From Dryomyza anilis (taxonomy: Eukaryota; Arthropoda; Insecta; Diptera; Dryomyzidae), in assembly GCA_951804985.1 (NCBI GenBank), contig OX638133.1, forward strand, positions 25,512,963-25,576,962: a stretch of DNA of 64,000 bases. Direction: 5' to 3'. Positions 34,164-45,161 of this stretch are shown piece by piece. Position numbers and translations under genes: made by a program. Position 1 is the stretch's first letter; every line of letters starts with the position of its first letter. The notes under the pieces were generated by a model, which saw only the letters and a list, made by a program, of their open reading frames with translations, searched no databases and had not been told where the DNA came from.

Positions 34164-36051
34164 TAAATAGAAAGATTGTATATTGTTTTAAAATTGTTTA
34201 AATGTTGGTAGCGTGTATTTTTAGTCTCTTTACCACAAGTTTACTAAAATTTTAAATTACTCGGCTGCAACAGCAGCGCCGATAAAGTGCTGGAACATTC
34301 AACATGTTTTACTTAAAAGCGACAAAATTTTAAAAGCGTTTAAAATTTGAAATAAAAATCCGTGGCGACGACAGTGTGCCGAAACGCTCTTAAATTAGGT
34401 GAAATTCAGTATTTTCGGAACCACTCAACTGATTTAAATTTTTTTTGATAACATTACGGAGAATCTTAAAATGATAAAACTTGTCAAAGTTCAATTTTAT
34501 TAATTTTTAAAAATTTTATTTTGATTTTGCAATTTAGGTATGCAATTTGAAAGATTGATTAGTTCTTAACATTTTTAACTTTACTTATTTCGAGCTACAA
34601 ACTACATATGCAGTATAACATTATTTCAGAAAATATACATTTTTTAAAAGGACTTGTCATAAAACCGTTATATCTACCTGTAAAATGTATATATTACCAA
34701 ATTATTTTTTATAAGTTCGAAGTATATAAAGCTATTATTTAATCGGCAAAAGTTTCATGATGATAGGCTTAACTATTATTTAGATATGTTCAATCAAATT
34801 CAAAGTTAGTTTTGTATAATTTCCCATACGAAATACAAAATTGTCTACACCAGAATTCAGCTATAGCAGGGAACTAGCAGCTTTTGTCCACATTCCCACC
34901 TTTGCCTACCTCAAAGCTTCATATAAAATGTGATTTCAATGCGTGTTTCGAACCATTTTCATGCTTAAAATTTTGGTCTGGGGTACATGATAACTCTGTA
35001 TTGACTTCCTTTTATTTATTAAGTTTAGTTTGTTCCAGGGGTTCGTGTGGGGCCCGTTTTTATTCGAGCTATAAATGTCGCTTCAAAAATAGTTTTTCAC
35101 AAAGTTAATTCATCCCTGATATATCCTACTCCGGACTATTCTTATATTGATATCTTTTCCAGAGATAATTTTTCCCTGAAACAATTCTCAAAGATTTTAC
35201 ACGAATTCTTCGCCGGAGAATTATTCTTCGAGGCAATTTTTACATTTCTATATGAACAGCACATCGAAGGTCTTTCACATTTCCAACATCATAACATCAT
35301 TATAGCGTTTTAAATATGTAGATTGTATTGGAGGTGCCACGCTCGGTCGACCAATCTCACCAATCTCACAAATCTTTATGCATTCTGTGAGTGTGAGTAG
35401 AACAAAAAAGGCCGTGAGTGAGTGTGCGTGATTAGAAAAATTATTTCGCGAGCTTGAGTGAGCGTGAGTCAAAACTCACTCACGTACCCATCTCTTCTTT
35501 GTACCCAAACGCACCGCAGAAGAATGATCCAGTAGATTAAACACCGAATTACACCTGTGTTCGTCAGTTTTTTTTTTGTGTAATTACCGTTTAGTTTAAA
35601 TATTAGTTTTTTTTTTTAGTTTAAATGTTAGATTAAAATATGTATGTTTTAAAGAATCAATTGAAATTCGATAATAAGTCCGTATATCTTTATTCTGAAA
35701 ATAACCACTTAATTAAAAATATACCAGATACATAATACCTAGACATCCGATTGCATATGTTGGTCTGTGATAGTAAATTTTATTAATAACACTTGTTTTA
35801 GGGTAATACACAAAATTATTTATAAAATATAATCGCAAACTTAACTGAGCGAGATAACTTTGATATCATTATATTATTTTTTTAAATACTCAATTGATAT
35901 TGATTCAAGTACTAAGTTTTTAATAGTATTTAGTATTGCTTGCTACTTTAAAATAAAATTAAGTATTGTGTCATAAGTAATCTGTACCTACCTTAACTAA
36001 AACATATGAATTCATAAATTGCACTGTATTAATTTTTGGCACAAGTAACGT

Positions 36052-36295
36052 TCTGTCTATCGGTGGCTCAGATAGTGAGTGCGTTGGACTTCAAACCGAA
36101 AGATTGCTGATTCGAACCTTAGCGACAGCAACATCATAAATAAATTGAATATGTTTTTCTATAACGGCGCTATCTCTCGGCAGATAATGGGAAATCTCCG
36201 AGAGTAAAAACACCGTACATTAAAAATCTCTCACCACGCCGTTGGGATTCGGCATTTAATTGTAGGTCACGCCATTTGAGTACAAATATATTGAA
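36052..36295 (+). mobile_element. tRNA-derived SINE (duplicated unit 2)
   Basis: A box TGGCTCAGATAG near 36063 and a decayed B box GATTCGAACC at 36109-36118. The body TTTTTCTATAACGGCGC, CTATCTCTCGGCAG and AATCTCCGAGAGTAAAA is better kept than in unit 1. The tail TTTGAGTACAAATAT matches 57330. Confidence 0.75.
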
Positions 36296-36404
36296 CTGCT
36301 CGTTTCCAAAACGTATACGAACAACTTTTAAAAAACATATAACAAACAAATCGTTTGTAACACATAGAAGTAAATTCTTGACCAGGTCGATTGTTCCTGT
36401 CTGT

Positions 36405-36910
36405 TGACATCACGATTACAAGAAAACTAGAAGAGCTATATCAAAGAAACTTCGAAGTTAGATTACTTATGAATCTGTGCTATCTGATATTAAAAATGGG
36501 CATGATCGATTTATTGTGAGCTATAAGCCGACCACTTATGTTCAAATCTTCATATAAGACTAACATCTACGGGTAAATTTTTATTTATTCCGTCCGAAGT
36601 GATATTTTTTCTCAACTATATGAAAATAATTTCGAAATTCGGTACACCTACCAATTTGTAAATATGAGTACTCACATAAAAGTAAATTCTTTCAAGATTA
36701 CAAGAGTGCAGTTATTTTCAGGATGCGTAAACCCTGGAGACCTATGGATCACTTTAAAAGGTAAGCGCACGCATTATCATATATATGTAGAGTTTTCATA
36801 GTCGCTTAGTCCGTCTAAAATTTTATAATTCTTACTAACACCAACTACCAAAATTTCTCTACTGTAAAATTTCCCATGTGACCTAACCTTTCTTACTGCT
36901 TTGTACTTCA
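36405..36910 (+). mobile_element. R-like element relic
   Basis: CTGTTGACATCACGATTACA, AGAAAACTAGAAGAGCTATA, AATGGGCATGATCG and CCATGTGACCTAACCTTTC match the R-like element at 39426-40125. It is the duplicated partner of 31205-31640. Confidence 0.65.
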
Positions 36911-36930
36911 CAAAGTCAAAAAAAAAGTCA

Positions 36931-37098
36931 AGTAATTCATTTTACCATAAAAACAAATATGAGTAGACTTATTTTAATCGGTTTGGCGTCATATTTTTGG
37001 AGATTAGCTTCATTAGTGCCGTGTGCTTTAAATAAACGCATATATAAACCAAAAGATATTCGACCACAAATATAGTATGATATTGAATAGCTTGCAGA
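36931..37098 (+). promoter_or_regulatory. lipase D proximal promoter, conserved block
   Basis: Same block as before B and C: GACTTATTTTAATC, GGAGATTAGCTTCATTAG, TATATAAA at 37041-37048, TTCGACCACAAA. Confidence 0.8.
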
Positions 37099-38439
37099 AT
37101 GCACTCAATACTTGCTATAACTCTGCTATTCGCTAGCCTAGTGCCTGGACTAGTCCAAGCGACAAATTCTGCGTATGACTGGGAAGTGGAATTTCTGAAA
37201 AATACAGTTTGTTCTTTTGATTGAGAAATTTATATAATAAATTAAACTTAATTTTCCAACAGGCTGATCGTGCACGAGACCATGGTTATCCCGGTGAATT
37301 GCATCAAATAGAGACCTCCGACAACTATGTGCTTTCGCTCTTTCGTATTCCCTACTCACACAACTTGCAGAATCAAGACCAACCACGTCCGGCAATTCTA
37401 CTGCAACATGGCTTTCTAAGTTGTTCCGATGCCTGGGTGCTGAACGGACCCAATGATGCGCTCGCCTTTTTGCTCGCCGATGCTGGTTACGATGTCTGGA
37501 TGGGCAACGCACGTGGTACTCGGTATTCGCGTAACAACACGCGACTCTCAACAAAGCATCCGTATTTCTGGCGCTTCAGTTGGCATGAGATCGGTGTCAT
37601 TGATATCGCCGCCATGATCGATTATATGCTCGAGACAACGGGTCAAAGTGCGATACACTATGCGGGTCACTCACAGGGCACCACCGTCTATTTTGTGCTC
37701 ATGTCAGAGCGTCCCGAGTACAATGAGATGATTAAGACCGCGCATATGTTGGCGCCGGTTGCCTTCACGGGCAATATGACAGCGTTGTGGGCGAAGTATA
37801 CACGGCGTTTTTTCGGACGTCCGAATAGGCTGACCCGGCTGCTGGACACCATGGAGATACTGCCGAGTTCTAAATTTTACACGAACATAATGAATCTGTA
37901 TTGTGTTAATAATCCAGCGCTGAACTTCAAGTGCAGTAATACTTTTTACATGCTGTCGGACGAAGATAATTCGAATGGCAATATGAATGCGGTAAGTGTC
38001 ATGGAATATTATTTAAAATCCTCTAAGTATTATATTCTATCAGACGATCGACGAGTATATTACCCTAACACATCCGGCTGGTGCGTCCAGCACTCAGTTG
38101 CTGCACTATATACAGGAGTACGAATCGGGACGTTTTTGTCAGCTCGATCATGGACTCGCAAAGAATCTGCAGGTTTATGGTAGAGCAACACCACCTGATT
38201 ATGATGTCAGCCGTATTACCGCCGCAACGCATCTCTACTATGGTGATGCGGATACGTTGGCCGCTGTTGTGGATGTGGAGTATTTGGCATCATTATTACC
38301 AAATGCGCATCCGTATCATGTGCCGGATCCGACATTTAGTCATACGGACGTTGTTTGGTCCATGCAGGTCAAGGAAGTGATCAACGATCGTATTATTGCC
38401 GCCTGCAATGCGTATGAGGAAAACTTGAAAAATGTCTGA
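37099..38439 (+). CDS. acid lipase (Lip3-like), gene D
   Basis: Secreted alpha/beta-hydrolase lipase of 410 residues from exons 37099-37206, 37263-37991 and 38044-38439, phase 0. Signal peptide at residues 1 to about 21 (SILAITLLFASLVPGLVQA). The core starts ADRARDHGYPGE; oxyanion LLQHG; GHSQG with Ser173; Asp349 in GDADTLA; His379 in FSHTDV. All catalytic residues are intact. Introns are 56 and 52 bp; both are open in some frames, so single-exon prediction would wrongly extend exon 2. The mature protein differs from C mostly near residues 195-260, in the cap or lid region, which may alter substrate choice (inference). No AATAAA is obvious before the (TA)n run that starts about 80 bp downstream. 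Confidence 0.93.
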
Positions 38440-38520
38440 AACATAAAATAGTTAAGGCTAAGTTTAGTTACTTATTTTAAATGTAATTATTTGAATCTAA
38501 TTATTAACCTAATTATAATA

Positions 38521-38521
<1 letters not shown>

Positions 38522-38594
<73 letters not shown>
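38522..38594. repeat. (TA)n microsatellite
   Basis: About 35 uninterrupted TA units just after the lipase D trailer. Confidence 0.95.
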
Positions 38595-38599
<5 letters not shown>

Positions 38600-38699
38600 G
38601 AAGATGAAACCTTCGAAAATGAAGTAATTGTGGTTTCTGAAAGTCTCAAAAATATGAATGTTTTAAGAATATTTAAATTGAGTATATTAGGGCTGTTAA

Positions 38700-39180
38700 A
38701 ATCGTGTCCATTATCAAAGTTACAGGAACATATTTGGTCCATTTTTACTGGTCCATTGTACTGGAACGTGATTGTTTTAGGAGGAATAATAGTCTTATAA
38801 ATATGAGTGTTTTTGGACTCATAAAATCGTGCCCTCTGCTCAGGGGTTGGAAGTCTTTTTGGACCCTTTTAAGTGCTCATATATGAGTGTTTTAGGAGTA
38901 ATAAAATTTTCATAAATATGAGTGTTTTGGGCTCATAAAATGGTGTCCTCTATCCAGAAGTCGGTAGCCTTTTTGGACTCCCCATCAAAAAAATTTTGAG
39001 TCTTTTAAGACTCATAAATGTGTCATATTTATGAGTGTTACCCTCATTTATGAGCACTTAAAAGAGTCCAAAAAGGCTCCCAACTCCTGGATATAGGGCC
39101 CCATTTTATAAGCCCAAAAACCCTCATATTTGAGACTCTTTTATTACACCTTAAACACTCATATTTGAGCACTAAAAAGA
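38700..39180. repeat. foldback repeat H, part 1
   Basis: ATAAATATGAGTGTTTT, GGACTCATAAAATCGTGCCC and GGAAGTCTTTTTGGAC recur in direct and inverted form. The right half (AGAGTCCAAAAAGGCTCCCA) mirrors the left. GAGTCTTTTAAGACTC at about 38998 is itself palindromic. No coding capacity. Confidence 0.65.
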
Positions 39181-39425
39181 CAACAAAAAAGCTACAGAAA
39201 CTGCGCTTTAAAGAGCGCAAAATCCGCGTATTTTTGATGATTTTAAAATATTCTTAAAACATTTTTGAAGTTTTTCTTTCTTCAGAAATATAGAATATGT
39301 CTGAAATGAATCCAACATAGTACATGTTCAGGTTTATCTTAGTCCAGACATCCGTGAGAAAATGCATTTATTTCAAAAAAATCCATTAAATTTGCTGTTG
39401 AATTTACACTAATATTTTATTAATT

Positions 39426-40125
39426 ATACCCTACACTAAGATTGAAAGGGTATATTCAGTTTGGTACGCCGTTTGTAACACCCAGAAGGAAGCATCTCCG
39501 GTATGGAAAAGTATATATATTCTTGATCAGCATGACCTCCTGAGCCGATTCAGCGTCTGTCTGTACGTCTGTCTGTTGAAATCACGATTACAGAAAAACT
39601 AGAAGAGCTAAATAAAATTTAGATTACTTATATATCTACACTGTCTGTGAGTGAAAATGGGCATGATCAGTCCATTATGACCTGTTAAGCTCCCACTTAT
39701 GTTAAAATTTATCATATAAAACACCTCTACTGGTGAATTTTACCGTATACGTGTTCAGATAAACTTTTTTTGGTCAAATATATATTGACTTCATGCTCAA
39801 ATACAAGAAAATAATGTTCTCCCGCGAAACGACTTGTGGTTCCCAAAAAAAAAACGAAATTCGGTGCACCTACCCATATGTAAATATGGGTATCAAATGA
39901 ATGGAAATTCTTCAGCGATTGAAAGTTTGTAGTTATTTTCAGGATTCGTATACCCTGGTGACCTATATACCACTTTGAGTGGTAACCACACATGTGTAGG
40001 GTATTTATAGTCGGCTTAGACCCACTATAATTTTGATAATCCTAACTATTATAATAACACCTACTATAAAATGTCCCTACTTTAAAATTTCCCATGTAAT
40101 CTAACCTTCCCAACTGGTTTTTATT
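39426..40125 (+). mobile_element. R-like element, diverged complete copy
   Basis: Starts TATACCCTACACTAAGATTG, contains GTATATATATTCTTGATCAG, GTCTGTCTGTTGAAATCACG, ACTAGAAGAGCTAAA and GGGCATGATCAGTCC, and ends near CCATGTAATCTAACCTTCCC. It is flanked by pieces of repeat H, so it may be nested in H. Confidence 0.65.
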
Positions 40126-40194
40126 TGATTTCAAATTCAAAACGAATACAAGTTTATCAATTTTATTTAAACAGTAGACAGTAAACAGTATTTA

Positions 40195-40560
40195 TGAGGG
40201 CTCCTAAATAACTCCTTAATATGAATCTTTTATGAGTCATATTTTTGAGAGCTCCGAAAACAGTCTTAAATGAGATACTTTTAAGAGTTATTTTTCTGAG
40301 GGCTCATAAAAGACTCAAAAATTGGTCTCCTTTACGACTCCAATTTTAGAGCGCTCCTAAATTGCTTAATGGGTCTTTTTGGTGCTCAAATATGAATGTT
40401 TTAAGAGTATTAAAAGTCTCATAAATATGAAGGTTTTTGGCCTCATAAAATCTGGCTCTCTACCCAGGAGTCGGAAGTCTTTTCGGGCTCTTTTAAGAGC
40501 TCATATATGAGGGTAACACTCATAAATATGACACATTTATGAGTCTTAAAAGACTCAAAA
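40195..40560. repeat. foldback repeat H, part 2
   Basis: GGCCTCATAAAATCTGGCTC, GGAGTCGGAAGTCTTTTCGG, TCATATATGAGGGTAACACTC and GAGTCTTAAAAGACTC match part 1. 40561-41170 is AT-rich with GATATCGAAACGA-like words and no gene. Confidence 0.6.
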
Positions 40561-41171
40561 TGTTTCCTGGAATGATTCATACAATGAATGATATATAATG
40601 TTTGGTTTTTTTTTTATAATGAGTGAATTATTTGTGATACTTTTTCTTTACTTAAAATACACCAATTTTTTTAACATCGTAAACATAAAGGAATAGCCAG
40701 TCTAATATGTCTCGGAACTCTTCGATAATCGAAGTTTTCTAAAACTAACTTCGATAAAAAAATCGATCTCGATCACTACTAATTTTTAAAATTTTTCGAA
40801 CAACAAAATATAAGAAAGAAATACGATATTTTAATATTTATCACATCGATATCACAATGCTTTTCGAATCAATCTCAATATTCGATACAACTTTTTTTTT
40901 TTATCGTTTCGAATAAACTTCTTCTAAGATGTTTATTCGAATAACATCTTAGAATGAATTGTACTATAATATAGTTTCGAAGTGGTAATCGAGATTGAAT
41001 GAATTTCTCGAAACGATATCGAATCGAATGGCAGACTTTGTATGATCGAATAACGATTGATTGTTGTAAAATACTTGTACTATTCGTAAACATATCTCGG
41101 AACAGATGTAATGACGTAAATACATTTCGTATTGTATTGAATTAGTTAAGAACACAATAGACTTTCCGATA

Positions 41172-41332
41172 CAAATATTTATTATTCACTTTAATCGAAT
41201 GCTTTTATTAAATTGACAAATGTTATAACTATAAATATTTTGTAACAGAAATGATGACTCTCGTAAGTTTACGAATATTTATTAGTCACTTTAATTGAAT
41301 GCTTTTGGTAAAATTGACTAAAATTAGATTTT
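41172..41332. repeat. direct repeat, two copies about 100 bp apart
   Basis: AATATTTATTATTCACTTTA with AATCGAATGCTTTT at about 41177, and AATATTTATTAGTCACTTTA with AATTGAATGCTTTT at about 41275, each followed by AAATTGAC. Function unknown. Confidence 0.6.
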
Positions 41333-41614
41333 TTAGTATTAAACATGTGTCTATGGTTTTGTGAACCATGTTAGAATCTGCTATATTCATATAAATAATT
41401 TGAAATTTTTTGCAAATCCAACATATATTTCTCTAACCTATTCAACTTTTTGAAAGATTATGGTTAAATTTTCCGTTAATCAAAGATGCTAATGAAAGTA
41501 GTAAATTTTAAAATAGAAAATGATCGTGAATTCTCGCTAAATTAAAAACAATTTTATTTATTTCACTTGTTGGTCTTTTATATTTTTCGTTATAATAAAA
41601 ATTAATCGAACCAT

Positions 41615-42085
41615 TTAATGTAAGATCAAATCGATTTTGTTCTCATTACGTGTTGGATACTTTGGTGTGGGCACCACAATACCGTTATACGTATCGACAG
41701 GCTTCAGATGATACTCGATCTCAATGACTTGATTATTGTTCTCGGTTTTAATTTCATTCTCATTATGAATTTCCAGAATAATAGGTTTTGACTCAGGTTC
41801 GGTAACAACAATTGTAGGGTTTTTCTGCACAGCTTTTGGTGGTGCTACTACCACGATCTGTCCAGCGGGCTTAGAATGTGCCGTAATTTGGAAAACTGAA
41901 TTTTTCACATTTTCAATCGGAGTTGGTTTTTGAGTTGCCTTTGGTGGTGCCATTGGACGTAGCTGTACGAGGGTCGATGTTGGACGTTGAGGCTTTGCTG
42001 GTTTTGGTAGTTCCACATCAATAGACATGGCAAAAGAACCGACGGCAAAGAGTGCAAGTAAAGCGATACAATATACAGAACTCAT
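41615..42085 (-). CDS. small secreted protein, Pro/Lys-rich, unknown
   Basis: Single-exon - strand gene of 156 residues. A clear signal peptide (residues 1 to about 19, SVYCIALLALFAVGSFA) precedes a mature chain with no cysteine. The first half is rich in Pro and Lys, with two related phrases, APPKATQKPTPI (about residues 46-57) and APPKAVQKNPTIV (about 81-93). The second half is acidic and Asn-rich (residues about 104-125), ending in a PTPKYPTRNENK tail. Codon use is more balanced than in the flanks. A TATA-like TATTTAAATA at 42136-42147 and an initiator TATCAGTT at 42109-42116 lie at the right spacing on the - strand, and a reversed AATAAA sits at 41553-41558, so the unit looks like a complete gene. 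I recognise no family. A lineage-restricted secreted protein is likely; tissue is unknown. Confidence 0.7.
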   Translation of the reverse strand: MSSVYCIALLALFAVGSFAMSIDVELPKPAKPQRPTSTLVQLRPMAPPKATQKPTPIENVKNSVFQITAHSKPAGQIVVVAPPKAVQKNPTIVVTEPESKPIILEIHNENEIKTENNNQVIEIEYHLKPVDTYNGIVVPTPKYPTRNENKIDLILH

Positions 42086-42106
42086 ACTGAATGGTGTATA
42101 ATTAAA

Positions 42107-42147
42107 AACTGATACGGATACAGAGAATACAGTAGTATTTAAATAGC
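42107..42147 (-). promoter_or_regulatory. core promoter of the small secreted protein gene
   Basis: On the - strand, CTATTTAAATAC at 42136-42147 followed about 30 bp later by TATCAGTTTT at 42107-42116, an arthropod initiator match (TCAGT). The leader is about 27 nt. Confidence 0.6.
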
Positions 42148-42501
42148 TATTCTTTCAATAAGGTTTAAATTCTGAGATACCACTTAATTAGTTGATGTTC
42201 GTATAATTGCGGATTGTAGCTATTAACTTCTTAAACATTTCAATAATGAGATGTAAAAGAATAGAGTTCCAACATGCAGAGCTTCGAAGATAAGATAAGC
42301 TGAAATTCATTTTAATTATAACGTAGGTGTGGGGTTTTTTTTTTTGTGACGATTAACATGCATAATACAGTGCAGTGAAAATACATCTTACGATTTAATA
42401 AATGTTTTGGATTATCAAATTATGGCGTCGGTTTTGAACCGTCACTTCAGGGTTACTCGTTTGAATTGTTTTAGTCTTTAAAGTTAAATTTTAACAGGTT
42501 A

Positions 42502-42721
42502 CATAGAAAAAATAATCGACGTAAATATAGCAACTGATATTAATTGCATTCATTAATCAATCCAGCAATGAATTGACTAATTAATAACGTACACATATTC
42601 ATATTAGCAAACGGAATTGCCGATTTAGCAAATGTTTTCATTGAATTAGTGAATTTCATTGCTGGATTGATTAATGAATGCAATTAATATCGGTTGCTAT
42701 ATTTACGTCGATTATTTTGTG
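42502..42721. mobile_element. MITE family B, internally deleted copy
   Basis: ATAATCGACGTAAATATAGC at the left and GCTATATTTACGTCGATTAT at the right, TA on both outer sides. The central GCGCCGAC region is missing. 42722-43869 contains no gene I can support. Confidence 0.85.
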
Positions 42722-43869
42722 TATATGTTGCACATCTTATTTTTCATGGACTCAATATTTGTCGAGGGATAAATTTTGTCTATGGATCAATCGGAAATTG
42801 CGACTCATCGAGACGTGGTGAAGCCAAACAAGTTCTGCGATGCCATATTAGAAGAATAATAAAATTGTATAAATGTTGCACTGTAAATTAAATTTAAAGC
42901 GTCATATGTCCCTTGATAGCAATTCACCCAAACTTCTAACTTAAATTCCAACACAGTTTACCCATTAACTATTCTGTTCTTACACAAATTGCCTGGTTTA
43001 TTAAAGTCTGCACTAAATTTGCAAACAGTTTTCGACGAATGCAAATAGTGTGAATGCGTTTGAAGAAATAGTTGCGGCATGTTGCACCAGCTGTGGCACA
43101 AATAAGAACAAACGCGTCAACGGAAACGGATACTAACATGTTAGCATGACACTTCTGCCGGATATTGCAAAATGTGGCCAGCATAATTCAAACAAATGCT
43201 GCGCAGTTTCAAACAATTTCGAAGACCACATTTATTCATCTTTGCGAATGACAGCGAAAGTAAAATAATGGCCAAACACTTGATATATGCTGAATTTTAT
43301 AATTAATTTATAAACTCATGCAATACATACTAGTTGTTGATTATAATGTGTCCCAATATATATATACAGGAAGTGCTAAAGTTCATTTTAATACCATCGT
43401 TGTAGAAATAAAGAAATACAATTTAAAATTTTATTATTTAATGTCGAAAGCGTTCATGTTATAAAATAATCATCAAATTAAATTTTAAATTCAAATGTTA
43501 AATGTTTAATATTCAATTTTTGTAGTCATTCAAATATCTATTACAATTAGCGTATTCACAGTTCATCGTATTTTAGTATGGTATTCGTACCATATATATA
43601 TACGATACAATAACACAGAAACGTCAATTTGTTCTTATCCCAATACAAGTTTTGTATTTGAGAGTAGCCCGAGGTATGTTTTATTGGTGTCGTATTTTGT
43701 GAAATGAAGAAAAATTGTATTTTTTGAAAAATCTAAATTTGTTGTATGTAATATACATGAACAAATTTTAAAATCAGTTTCTAAATTCGGAGGCAAATAT
43801 AATCAAAATTTTAATAATATTATTCTATACGCTATAAAATGTACGTATGTATATCATATCCTATTATTA

Positions 43870-45161
43870 TCTATATATATAAAACTCTTGGTCCGTCTGT
43901 CTGTCTGTTTGTTTGTTCCAGCATCACGTCTAAACCGCTGAACCGATTTTTGTAACAGGATACTGTGGAGACCGGAGGGTGTCAAAGGCTATATATGGAC
44001 GCGGTTGGACAAAGGGGCGTGGTACTTCACATACAACCTAAACTTTCAATACGATATAACTCGGAACTTTCACCAGCTACGAACATGAAACAAAAAAATC
44101 AAATACAAAAAAAAAAATTAAAAGCAAAAACACAAAAGCACAAAACAAAAGCAAAAATACAAAACAAAAGCAAAAATACAAAAACAAAAGCAATAACATA
44201 AAACTAAAATCCAAAGTAAATGAAAAACAAAAAAGGAAAGATAAAGATAACCAAACTCACCACACTTAAATTCACAACAATAAAATTCCACACACTAAAA
44301 TTCACCACACTAAAACTCACCACACTAAAACTCACCACACTAAAACTCACCACACTAAAAATTCACCACACTAAAACTCACCACACAAAAACTCACCACA
44401 CCAAAACTCACCACACTAAAACTCACCACACTAAAATTCACCACACTAAAACTCACCACATTAAAACTAACCGCACTAAAACTTCTACTGGGAAAAACTT
44501 ACCACATTAAAAACACTAAAACTCACCACAAAAAATTCACCACACTAAAACTCACCAGATTTAAAGTCACCACACTAAAATTTACCACACTAAAACTCAC
44601 CACACTAAAAATTCACCACACTAAAATCACCACACTAAAACTCACCACACTAAAACTCACCACACTAAAACTCACCACACTAAAACTCACCACACTAAAA
44701 CTCACCACACTAAAACTCACCACACTAAAAATTCATCACACTTAAACTATCCACACCGAAATTCACCACATTAAAACAAACAACACTAAAACTTCTACTG
44801 GGAAGGCCTCTACGGGAAAAATTCCAACTGGAAGAATTCTACCGGGAAGAATTCTACCGGGAAGAATTCTACCGGGAAGAATTCTACGGGAAAACGTTCT
44901 ATGGGGAAGAATTTTACGGAGTAGATTTCTGCTGGGAAAATTCTACGGCGAAATATTCTACTGGGAAGAATTCTTCGGGGAAGCACACTCTGAGAAAGAA
45001 TTGTTTTTGAAAAAAGTTGTGATTTATAAAACCAATAAAAACTTCCACAACGAAGCACGGGCCCCTGATATAAATCTCAAAATTTTTTTTGTATTAATAA
45101 AATCGCTCCATATCTTTGAATTCACAAAATCTTGGCACGAGTCGTGCACGGGTCCAGCTAG
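43870..45161 (+). mobile_element. Helitron, non-autonomous, complete ends
   Basis: Starts TCTATATATATAAAACTC after an A and ends CCAGCTAG before a T. A 5-bp-stem hairpin GCACG-AGT-CGTGC at 45135-45147 ends 10 bp before CTAG. These are the Helitron hallmarks, including insertion between A and T. Inside are an A-rich stretch, a long CACCACACTAAAACT minisatellite (about 44250-44790) and a GGGAAGAATTCTACC minisatellite (about 44800-44990). No Rep/helicase gene, so it needs a partner. 45162-46080 has no gene. Confidence 0.85.

Larger units (their letters stand above)
35640..38445 (+). repeat. segmental tandem duplication, unit 2 (carries lipase D)
   Basis: Second copy of the block at 30361-33190, with the same order of leader, SINE, R relic, promoter and lipase. 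Similarity is clear to the eye from the first 20 bases on. Confidence 0.85.

Noticed and set aside
35316..35475. GTGAGT-rich stretch as a regulatory array
   Set aside because: Irregular low-complexity repeat; no fixed unit or gene nearby to support a function.
37221..37262. Extra N-terminal residues on lipase D exon 2 (MRNLYNKLNLIFQQ)
   Set aside because: This is in-frame intron 1; the splice sites match those of B and C and the signal-peptide exon joins cleanly.
42969..43184. 71-codon - strand frame with Cys residues
   Set aside because: Possible small peptide, but no signal peptide, promoter or poly(A) signal is clear and composition is like the flanks.
44220..44790. CRISPR-like regular repeats (CACCACACTAAAACT)
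   Set aside because: Contiguous minisatellite units without unique spacers, inside a Helitron, in an insect genome.
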